Below are positions 1-6,186 of a DNA stretch of 12,645 nt, piece after piece (within the stretch, counting starts at the first letter, position 1; every line of letters starts with the position of its first letter). The notes below the pieces were generated by a model. It worked only from the letters and a program-made list of their open reading frames with translations. It searched no databases and was not told where the DNA came from. Location: assembly GCA_046706685.1 (NCBI GenBank), contig JBJKPE010000013.1, positions 1-12,645 on the forward strand, written 5' to 3'. Origin of the DNA: JARRRD01 sp046706685. GTDB lineage: Bacteria > Nitrospirota > Thermodesulfovibrionia > Thermodesulfovibrionales > UBA6898. Both the position numbers and the translations under genes were made by a program.

Positions 1-834
1 TCCGAACATTGGGGCACTTCTGTAACCCTGATGCAGATGGTCCCCGGAAACGACAGCGGAGCCGGTGCCTCGGTTTTTTTCACCAGGAATCCATCTACAC
101 TGGAAAGAGGCGTATTCGGCGACACAAGGGAGAGGGCGACCGGAGACGATCTTGTATACGGCAGATTCACCAACCGCCCTCTGGCAAAGCAGCAGGCATT
201 GGCCGGGCAGGAGAGCCTCGAAGAAGCCGACCCTGAACTGTTCTCGCTTCACCGTGACCTTGCAGGGCGGGTCGAAGAGGCGATGAGGGGTCTTCCCCAG
301 GAGGTTGAAGCCACTTACGTGAAAAGGCCTGACGGCAAGCGGCTGATATATGTGCTTCAGACTCGCCGGATGGAATTCCACCGGGGTTTCACAAAAAGGT
401 TCCGGGATGTCTGCAGGATGGAGGAATCCATAGTAGGAAGGGGAGCAGGGGTTCACGGCGGCGCCCTGAGCGGCATCGCGACCTTCACCTCTTCTCCCGA
501 ACTCATAAGAAAAATGCGTGAAGAGCATAATATGCCGCTTCTCCTGTTAAGGAGATCTGCCAGCACGGACGATGTCTCCCTCATGCCTGAAATCGACGGG
601 ATTCTCACCTCTGCAGGCGGGGTCACATCCCACGCCTCCATCCTGGCCCAGAAGTTCGACCTGACGGCGGTAGTGGGCTGTTCGGACATGGTCATCAGGA
701 CCGACGACAGGGGTGACTTATACGCGACAATCGGGACTTATACAGTAACTGACGGTGCACTGATAAGCATCGACGGCTCAACGGGCCTGGTCTATTCCGG
801 CTCGTGCCCTCTTCCCGGCGCCGACCCGACGTAG
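1..834 (+). CDS. PEP-utilising dikinase-like protein (PPDK family), C-terminal part, 5' truncated
   Basis: The reading frame is open from base 1, so the N-terminus lies outside the window. The visible part begins in the end of an ATP-grasp/PPDK N-terminal domain (GNDSGAGASVFFTRNPST resembles the PPDK stretch around GVAFTRNPST, followed later by YVLQTR). It continues into a phosphohistidine swivel domain with GGVTSHAS, whose His codon at 631-633 is the predicted phosphoryl carrier. The TSH form is PPDK-like; PEP synthase normally has TCH. In this family the His shuttles phosphate between the ATP site and a substrate. The protein ends about 66 residues after the His, at a typical swivel-domain end (DGSTGLVYSG). 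The PEP-binding TIM barrel that follows in true PPDK is absent. It could be a dikinase-like phosphotransferase with His domain last, one part of a split enzyme, or a degenerate PPDK. Family assignment is firm; substrate is unknown. Confidence 0.85.
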   Translation, partial: SEHWGTSVTLMQMVPGNDSGAGASVFFTRNPSTLERGVFGDTRERATGDDLVYGRFTNRPLAKQQALAGQESLEEADPELFSLHRDLAGRVEEAMRGLPQEVEATYVKRPDGKRLIYVLQTRRMEFHRGFTKRFRDVCRMEESIVGRGAGVHGGALSGIATFTSSPELIRKMREEHNMPLLLLRRSASTDDVSLMPEIDGILTSAGGVTSHASILAQKFDLTAVVGCSDMVIRTDDRGDLYATIGTYTVTDGALISIDGSTGLVYSGSCPLPGADPT

Positions 835-867
835 CAGAAGCAGTTTGATTCTTTCCTTTCAGTGTCC

Positions 868-889
868 GGAGACGCCTTTGACGTCTTTT
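868..889 (+). terminator. Weak candidate terminator after the PPDK-like gene
   Basis: AGACG (870-874) pairs with CGTCT (882-886) around a 7-nt loop. Two G-U pairs could extend the stem, and the 3' arm runs into TTTT (886-889). The stem is short and the T run is only four bases, so this is a weak intrinsic terminator at best. It lies 34 bp after the upstream stop codon, where a terminator would be expected. It overlaps the candidate -35 element listed next, and both need not be real. Confidence 0.3.
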
Positions 890-906
890 AACACTATCTT
901 TATATC
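871..906 (+). promoter_or_regulatory. Candidate sigma70-type promoter with overlapping 9-bp direct repeat, upstream of kdp
   Basis: TTGACG (878-883) and TATATC (901-906) are separated by exactly 17 bp, the optimal sigma70 spacing. The -35 matches five of six consensus bases and the -10 matches four. The -35 lies inside two adjacent near-identical 9-mers, gacgccttt (871-879) and gacgtcttt (880-888). Such direct repeats are typical of sites for OmpR-type regulators such as KdpE. Transcription from here would leave an untranslated leader of about 150 nt before the first small gene. This is pattern matching only; no binding data support it. Confidence 0.3.
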
Positions 907-944
907 CGCGAACCTCTTCTTAGCACCTGTTTTACATGATTACT

Positions 945-953
945 TGATATGAT
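945..953 (+). promoter_or_regulatory. Alternative extended -10 element for the kdp operon
   Basis: TGATATGAT contains the extended -10 pattern TGn followed by TATGAT (five of six matches to TATAAT). No good -35 lies 16-18 bp upstream, which extended -10 promoters can tolerate, especially when an activator helps. It is the closer of the two candidates to the first kdp gene. A TTTACA at 931-936 is too close to serve as its -35. Confidence 0.25.
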
Positions 954-1020
954 CTGATTATGGACATCGTTTCATCGGAATCGTGGAAGGCCTTTCTCCC
1001 CTCAACAGGGACAAAGAGCG

Positions 1021-1039
1021 CTGATGAGACGAGCATCAG
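1021..1039 (+). other. Small stem-loop in the kdp leader
   Basis: CTGATG (1021-1026) and CATCAG (1034-1039) form a perfect 6-bp stem with a 7-nt loop. It lies 12 nt upstream of the strong GAGGAGG ribosome binding site of the 26-aa gene. No T tract follows, so it is not a terminator. A role in translation or mRNA stability is possible, but chance is also a fair explanation. Confidence 0.25.
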
Positions 1040-1064
1040 GTTATTCTCGCTGAGGAGGCAATGT

Positions 1065-1145
1065 ATGGATATAGTTTTTGCCGGCATCATGATCGGGTTA
1101 TTCATCCTAAGCTGGCTCTTCGTGAAACTGGCTGAGCTGGTATAG
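1065..1145 (+). CDS. 26-residue membrane peptide at the head of the kdp operon
   Basis: This 26-aa ORF begins MDIVFAG and is almost wholly one hydrophobic helix (residues 4-20), ending in a KLAELV tail. Its start has a strong Shine-Dalgarno (GGAGG at 1054-1058, 6 nt before ATG), better than any other nearby start. Its stop codon at 1143-1145 overlaps the ribosome binding site of kdpF. From memory, peptides of this kind (short, one helix, a W followed by V/M-K/R-L-C/A-E near the end) precede kdpF in many Kdp operons and are usually annotated as hypothetical. A role in assembly or regulation of KdpFABC is inference from position. An in-frame ATG at 960 would give a 61-aa form, but its extra N-terminus is polar, looks non-coding and lacks a clear ribosome binding site. 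Confidence 0.7.
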   Translation: MDIVFAGIMIGLFILSWLFVKLAELV

Positions 1146-1155
1146 AGGAAAAAGA

Positions 1156-1248
1156 ATGAATATATTTTACTGGATCGGCGGCGTTATCGCCGGCTGTCTC
1201 TTTGTATATCTGGTGGTCGCCCTTCTTAAACCGGAGATATTTTCATGA
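1156..1248 (+). CDS. kdpF: KdpF, small subunit of the potassium-transporting ATPase
   Basis: A 30-aa single-helix peptide (MNIFYWIGGV... ending YLVVALLKPEIFS). The YLVxALLxPExF ending is the hallmark of KdpF, which stabilises the KdpABC complex in the inner membrane by packing against KdpA. Length fits the family (about 29 aa). The start has GAGG at 1145-1148, 7 nt upstream. Its TGA (1246-1248) overlaps the ATG of kdpA (1245-1247) in an ATGA junction, which points to translational coupling. Position directly before kdpA makes the assignment secure despite the small size. Confidence 0.92.
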   Translation: MNIFYWIGGVIAGCLFVYLVVALLKPEIFS

Positions 1249-3026
1249 CCGGAAACGACGTACTGCAGATCGTTCTATACTTCAGCATACTCTTGCTCCT
1301 CGCAGGGCCGCTGGGTATCTACATGGCGAGGGTCTACGAGGGTCAACCCTGCGGCCTTGACCCCTTCCTCGGTCCTCTTGAACGCCTTTTTTACCGGATT
1401 TGCGGCATCGAGCCCGACGAAGAGATGGACTGGAAGAAGTATGCAGCGGCGGTGCTACTCTTCAGCGCAGCCGGGATGCTTTTGCTCTATCTGCTTCAGC
1501 GCATCCAGGGTGCACTCCCTCTGAACCCGCAGAGGTTTCCGGCCGTTGCTCCAGCCCTCGCCTTTAATACTGCTGTGAGCTTTGCTACCAATACCAACTG
1601 GCAGAACTACGGCGGGGAAACGACGATGAGCTATCTTACGCAGATGGCCGGGCTTGCTGTGCAGAATTTCGTGTCGGCCGCGTCCGGGATGGCGGTGCTC
1701 GTCGCCCTGATCCGGGGGTTCAGAAGACATTCTGCAGAGACAATCGGCAATTTCTGGGTCGATCTCATCCGCACAGTGCTTTACATTCTGTTGCCGCTTT
1801 CGTTCATCTTCTCACTGCTCCTTGTTTCGCAGGGGGTTGTCCAGAGCTTCAGCGCTTATAAGACCGTAACACTCATAGAGCCTCTCACATACAACAGTCA
1901 GAAGCTGGACGAAAAGGGCAGGTCTGTCATCGAAAAGAAAGAGGTAACGCAGCAGGTCATACCCGCGGGCCCCGCTGCCTCGCAGATCGCCATCAAACAG
2001 CTCGGCACAAACGGCGGAGGATTTTTCAATGTCAATTCCGCCCATCCCTTTGAAAACCCCACACCCTTTTCCAATTTCCTGGAGCTTCTGGCGATCCTCC
2101 TGATACCTGCGGCGCTTTGCATGACCTTTGGCAGGATGGTGGGCGATGTGCGGCAGGGGCGGGCGCTGATCGCGGCGATGCTGATCGTTCTTGTCACTCT
2201 GGCTTCATTGTGTGTATGGACCGAACAGAACGGCAACCCCAGCGTCCATGCGCTCGGGGTGGATCAGACGGCAAGCAGCATGCAGGCCGGAGGCAACATG
2301 GAAGGCAAGGAGGCACGCTTCGGTATAGTAGATTCCGCTCTCTGGGCGACGGCGACCACCGCCGCATCAAACGGCTCCGTCAATTCCATGCACGATTCCT
2401 ACACCCCCCTTGGGGGCATGTTTCCCTTGCTGCTGATTCAGTTGGGCGAGGTCATATTCGGCGGCGTTGGCTCAGGGCTTTACGGTATGCTGTTATTCGC
2501 CATAATCACCGTCTTTGTTGCCGGCCTGATGGTTGGCCGCACACCGGAGTATCTCGGCAAGAAGATAGAAATGTTCGAAATGAAGATGGCCGCGCTCGTG
2601 ATCCTTATCGTGAACGCGCTTGTAAAGATAGGCACCGCGGTGGCTGTTTCGACAAAGGCAGGGGCAGTCGGCGTCGCCAACCCGGGCCCCCACGGGTTTA
2701 CCGAAATCCTGTATGCCTTTTCGTCCGCGGCCAACAATAACGGCAGCGCCTTTGCGGGCCTGAACGGCAATACAGTCTTCTACAATGTCGCCCTGGGAAT
2801 AGCAATATTTATGGGCCGCTTCTGGGTGATCATCCCGGTGCTTGCTATCGCCGGGGCTCTGGCAAAGAAGAAACAGGTCCCTCCCGGGCTGGGGACCCTC
2901 CCGACCCATACGCCGCTTTTCGTGGCATTTCTGATCGGCGTCATCCTGATTGTCGGCGCCCTGACTTTCATGCCGAGCCTGGCGCTGGGGCCTATAGCGG
3001 AGCAGTTGATGTCCGGAAGGTTATGA
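1245..3026 (+). CDS. kdpA: KdpA, potassium-binding channel-like subunit of the Kdp ATPase
   Basis: 593 residues, slightly longer than E. coli KdpA (557). KdpA selects K+ and carries it into the membrane in the KdpFABC pump. It belongs to the superfamily of K+ transporters built from four M1-P-M2 repeats, and all four P-loop regions are visible: NTNWQ (116-120), GTNGGGFF (254-261), AASNGSVNSMHDS (373-385) and ANNNGSAF (496-503). The glycine-containing filter positions are intact. Many hydrophobic segments lie between them, starting with residues 5-27. The start is supported by GGAGA at 1233-1237, 7 nt before ATG, and by overlap with kdpF. The next gene, kdpB, follows after 22 bp. Nothing suggests truncation or loss of function. 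Confidence 0.98.
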   Translation: MTGNDVLQIVLYFSILLLLAGPLGIYMARVYEGQPCGLDPFLGPLERLFYRICGIEPDEEMDWKKYAAAVLLFSAAGMLLLYLLQRIQGALPLNPQRFPAVAPALAFNTAVSFATNTNWQNYGGETTMSYLTQMAGLAVQNFVSAASGMAVLVALIRGFRRHSAETIGNFWVDLIRTVLYILLPLSFIFSLLLVSQGVVQSFSAYKTVTLIEPLTYNSQKLDEKGRSVIEKKEVTQQVIPAGPAASQIAIKQLGTNGGGFFNVNSAHPFENPTPFSNFLELLAILLIPAALCMTFGRMVGDVRQGRALIAAMLIVLVTLASLCVWTEQNGNPSVHALGVDQTASSMQAGGNMEGKEARFGIVDSALWATATTAASNGSVNSMHDSYTPLGGMFPLLLIQLGEVIFGGVGSGLYGMLLFAIITVFVAGLMVGRTPEYLGKKIEMFEMKMAALVILIVNALVKIGTAVAVSTKAGAVGVANPGPHGFTEILYAFSSAANNNGSAFAGLNGNTVFYNVALGIAIFMGRFWVIIPVLAIAGALAKKKQVPPGLGTLPTHTPLFVAFLIGVILIVGALTFMPSLALGPIAEQLMSGRL

Positions 3027-3048
3027 ACCTGTTATCAGTGAGGAGAAT

Positions 3049-5121
3049 ATGAGCAGAAAAACAAGAAAGAAATCTCTACTTGACCCCTCTATCCTGAGGC
3101 GCGCCCTCCGGGATTCAGTGAAGAAACTCAATCCCATTTACCAGCTCAGAAATCCGGTCATGTTCGTGGTCGAGGTGGGCAGCATCCTCACCAGCCTTCT
3201 CTTCTTCTACTCGCTTTACGGAAAAGGGGAAGGATCTCCCGGCTTCATCCTCAATATATCCATCTGGCTCTGGATCACCGTGCTGTTCGCCAACTTCGCT
3301 GAATCCATGGCCGAAGGACGCGGCAAGGCCCAGGCCGCTTCCTTGCGCAGTTCCAGGAAGGAAATCGAGGCGAAACTGCTTTCCTCCCCGGACAGGGAAT
3401 CGAAGGTGGTATATGTCCCCTCCTCACAGCTGAGGAAAGGGGATCATGTACTTGTGGAGGCCGGCAATGTCATCCCCGGAGACGGAGAGGTGGTAGAGGG
3501 GGTCGCATCTGTCAATGAAAGCGCGATCACCGGCGAGAGTGCGCCGGTAATCAGGGAAAGCGGCGGAGACCGGAGCGCGGTTACGGGGGGAACGCAGGTC
3601 CTCTCTGACTGGCTTGTGGTCAGGATTACCGCCAATCCGGGAGAGACCTTCCTCGACAGGATGATCTCGATGGTCGAAGGCGCAAAACGTCAGAAGACCC
3701 CGAATGAGATAGCCCTCGATATACTCCTGGCAGCCCTCACCATCATCTTTCTGCTTGTGACCGTGACCCTGCTTCCCTTCTCCATTTTCAGTGTAAAGGC
3801 CGCCGGCCATGGCAGCCCGGTGACCATAACGGTGCTAGTTGCGCTCCTGGTCTGCCTCATACCGACGACCATCGGCGGGCTTCTGTCGGCCATTGGCATA
3901 GCCGGCATGGACCGGATGATCCAGGCGAATGTAATCGCCATGTCGGGCCGGGCGGTGGAAGCTGCCGGGGACGTGGACGTGCTGCTTCTCGACAAAACCG
4001 GGACGATCACCCTCGGCAACCGGCAGGCCACAAAGTTTCTGCCCGCAGCCGGGATGGATAGCCGCACACTTGCCGATGCGGCCCAACTCGCGTCTCTCGC
4101 GGATGAAACACCGGAGGGACGGAGCATTGTCGTCCTCGCAAAGGAGGAGTATGGTATCCGCGAGAGGGACATCCATGCGCTCGGAGCGGAGTTCGTCCCC
4201 TTCACCGCCCAGACGCGGATGAGCGGCGTAAACCTTAAGGGGCGGGAGATCCGCAAAGGGGCAACAGATGCGGTGGAAAAATATGTCAGGGGAAACGGAG
4301 GTACATTTCCCCACGATGTCCGCTCTATAGTTGACGATGTGGCCAGAGAAGGGGCGACTCCGCTCGTCGTCGCCGAGGGGGAAAAAGTGTTGGGCGTGAT
4401 CAGGTTGAACGACATTGTCAAGGGCGGGATCAGAGAGCGGTTCGCCGAAATGAGGCATATGGGCATAAAGACGGTCATGATCACCGGCGACAATCCCCTG
4501 ACCGCGGCGGCAGTGGCTGCTGAGGCCGGGGTTGACGATTTTCTGGCGGAGGCGACGCCCGAGACTAAGCTGAAGCTTATCAGGGAGCACCAGGAGGGGG
4601 GCAGGCTGGTCGCCATGACCGGCGACGGCACTAACGATGCGCCCGCGCTTGCCCAGGCGGACGTGGCGGTCGCTATGAACACCGGAACGCAGGCGGCGAA
4701 GGAAGCGGGCAACCTGGTGGACCTCGACTCCAATCCCACGAAGCTCATAGAGATAGTCGAGATAGGCAAACAGCTGCTAATGACGCGCGGCACGCTGACT
4801 ACCTTCAGCATCGCAAACGACGTTGCGAAGTACTTCGCGATCCTTCCAGCCGCTTTTGTTTCTACGTACCCGGCGCTCGGAGCGCTCAACATAATGGGCC
4901 TTTCGACTCCCCGGAGCGCGGTGCTTTCGGCGGTGATTTTCAATGCACTCATAATAGTATTCCTGGTCCCTCTTGCTCTTCGGGGAGTGAAATACCGTCC
5001 CCTTGGGGCACAGGTGATCCTCCGGAACAACGCTCTCATTTATGGGCTGGGGGGGCTGATCGTCCCGTTCATCGGCATTAAGCTGATCGACATGATAATA
5101 ACGGCCCTGAAGGTTGTATGA
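3049..5121 (+). CDS. kdpB: KdpB, P-type ATPase catalytic subunit for K+ import
   Basis: 690 residues (E. coli 682). KdpB hydrolyses ATP through a phospho-aspartate intermediate to drive K+ uptake with KdpA. All P-type ATPase signatures are present: TGES in the actuator domain (161-164), IPTTIGG in the membrane (271-277), the phosphorylation motif DKTGT with Asp315 (315-319), PEGRS and KGA in the nucleotide domain (355-359, 403-405), and the hinge motif TGDGTNDAPALAQADVAVAM (524-543). The Ser of TGES is the inhibitory phosphorylation site known in E. coli KdpB (Ser162), so the same brake could operate here. AGGAG at 3041-3045 lies just before ATG. The gene overlaps only the TTG-initiated extension of the kdpC frame, which I do not favour as the kdpC start. 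Confidence 0.99.
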   Translation: MSRKTRKKSLLDPSILRRALRDSVKKLNPIYQLRNPVMFVVEVGSILTSLLFFYSLYGKGEGSPGFILNISIWLWITVLFANFAESMAEGRGKAQAASLRSSRKEIEAKLLSSPDRESKVVYVPSSQLRKGDHVLVEAGNVIPGDGEVVEGVASVNESAITGESAPVIRESGGDRSAVTGGTQVLSDWLVVRITANPGETFLDRMISMVEGAKRQKTPNEIALDILLAALTIIFLLVTVTLLPFSIFSVKAAGHGSPVTITVLVALLVCLIPTTIGGLLSAIGIAGMDRMIQANVIAMSGRAVEAAGDVDVLLLDKTGTITLGNRQATKFLPAAGMDSRTLADAAQLASLADETPEGRSIVVLAKEEYGIRERDIHALGAEFVPFTAQTRMSGVNLKGREIRKGATDAVEKYVRGNGGTFPHDVRSIVDDVAREGATPLVVAEGEKVLGVIRLNDIVKGGIRERFAEMRHMGIKTVMITGDNPLTAAAVAAEAGVDDFLAEATPETKLKLIREHQEGGRLVAMTGDGTNDAPALAQADVAVAMNTGTQAAKEAGNLVDLDSNPTKLIEIVEIGKQLLMTRGTLTTFSIANDVAKYFAILPAAFVSTYPALGALNIMGLSTPRSAVLSAVIFNALIIVFLVPLALRGVKYRPLGAQVILRNNALIYGLGGLIVPFIGIKLIDMIITALKVV

Positions 5122-5134
5122 AATGGAGACAAAG

Positions 5135-5734
5135 ATGCTTACTATGATCCGTAATGCACTTATGTCGCTTCTTCTGTTTACAATAATCACCGGATTCGTT
5201 TACCCCTTGGTCGTTACCGGCATCGCGCAGGTGATTTTTCCTTCCCAGGCAAATGGCAGCATCCTGACCAGGGACGGCAGACCTGTCGGATCAGAGTTTA
5301 TCGGACAGCTGTTCAGAGACGCCGGCTATTTCCGCGGGAGACCTTCGGCCACAGCTCCATATCCGTACAACGGGGCGTCGTCCTCCGGCTCCAACCTCGG
5401 GCCGGACAACCCTGAACTCCTGAAAACAGTGAAGGTGCGTATTGAGGCGCTCCGGGCCGCAGACCCGGACAACCGGAGCAAAGTGCCCGTGGACCTGGTC
5501 ACCTCATCGGCAAGCGGCCTGGATCCGGAGATCAGCCCGGCGGCCGCCGAATACCAGGCCGCGAGGGTGGCAAATGCGCGCGCGATCGACATATCAGCCG
5601 TCCGCGCACTGATTAGACGCCACACGCGGGGACGCTGGCTCGGTCTGTTCGGCGAACCGGCCGTGAATGTTCTTGAATTGAATCTGGCTCTCGATGAACT
5701 GTCAAAACGAGAGCCTCGAAAGGATAAACCATGA
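5135..5734 (+). CDS. kdpC: KdpC, accessory subunit of the potassium-transporting ATPase
   Basis: With the ATG at 5135 the protein has 199 residues, close to the family norm of about 190. KdpC is a periplasmic protein anchored by one N-terminal helix (here about residues 8-32) and is needed for assembly and activity of KdpFABC. Family marks are GSEFIGQLF (52-60), YFRGRPSA (65-72), SSGSNLGPDNP (83-93) and the long conserved block DLVTSSASGLDPEISP (120-135). I chose 5135 because GGAGA at 5125-5129 sits at the right distance. The frame is open further upstream (ATG 5123, TTG 5114), which would add a few polar residues and overlap kdpB. The stop overlaps the next start in an ATGA junction. Confidence 0.96.
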   Translation: MLTMIRNALMSLLLFTIITGFVYPLVVTGIAQVIFPSQANGSILTRDGRPVGSEFIGQLFRDAGYFRGRPSATAPYPYNGASSSGSNLGPDNPELLKTVKVRIEALRAADPDNRSKVPVDLVTSSASGLDPEISPAAAEYQAARVANARAIDISAVRALIRRHTRGRWLGLFGEPAVNVLELNLALDELSKREPRKDKP

Positions 5735-6129
5735 AAATCAATATTGCAAAAACGCTCTGCGTCCTTCTCTTTTGTCTTTCAGTCAATATCCCTCTTACGG
5801 CTTCAGCCGTATCCTACCAACCGCCGCTCTTTCACCGCCACGGAGTGAGCGAGACGTTCCTGAGAGGCGATACCGTCTACCTGTTTCAGAGCGGGACGGC
5901 CGACATAAGAAGTACAATTCACGTCAACGATATTCTTGCCGTCGATAGAATCGACTCATCGTGCCGGGTCACTGTGGTGGGGAAAATCAGGATTCTTTCT
6001 TTTGTCGGTGAAACGTATCTTAAGGGCGAGGTCGTGGACGGAGAGATCAAACGCGATGATATCGCAAAAAAAGACAATGTCTCATGCCTTGTTATCTCGG
6101 CAGGATTCTGCAACCATCAGCCGCACTGA
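5731..6129 (+). CDS. Small secreted protein of unknown function inside the kdp operon
   Basis: 132 residues. I do not recognise a named family. The N-terminus is a clear Sec signal peptide: MKINIAK, a hydrophobic core to about residue 21, and a probable cleavage site after LTASA (residue 26). The mature part is about 106 residues, appears rich in beta strands and short turns (for example VGKIRILSFVGETYLKGEVV), and contains three cysteines (78, 119, 127). Two of them could form a disulfide in the periplasm. Its ATG overlaps the kdpC stop (ATGA), with AAGGA at 5719-5723 as ribosome binding site, and kdpD follows after 57 bp. It is therefore made together with the pump and the sensor. A role as periplasmic partner of KdpC or KdpD is only a guess from position. 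Confidence 0.8.
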   Translation: MKINIAKTLCVLLFCLSVNIPLTASAVSYQPPLFHRHGVSETFLRGDTVYLFQSGTADIRSTIHVNDILAVDRIDSSCRVTVVGKIRILSFVGETYLKGEVVDGEIKRDDIAKKDNVSCLVISAGFCNHQPH

Positions 6130-6186
6130 TGAGTATTGCCCGGCCAGCTGAAAAGTGGGAAAATCTGGTAAACACTGAGAGGGTGA

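Noticed and set aside
835..1064. Riboswitch in the kdp leader, such as a c-di-AMP (ydaO) element
   Set aside because: I found none of the conserved sequence blocks, only short hairpins.
960..1145. 61-residue version of the small gene, starting at the ATG at 960
   Set aside because: The added 35 residues are polar and look non-coding, there is no clear ribosome binding site, and the ATG at 1065 has a strong one.
2117..2740. 207-codon + strand frame inside kdpA in another frame
   Set aside because: Very Arg/Gly/His-rich, frame-shadow composition, with no ribosome binding site; kdpA is complete and conserved across this stretch.
3690..5039. 449-codon open frame on the - strand opposite kdpB
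   Set aside because: It is antisense to a gene with every P-type ATPase motif. Its Ser/Ala/Arg/Thr-rich composition is what the complement of a GC-rich gene gives, and it has no recognisable domain.
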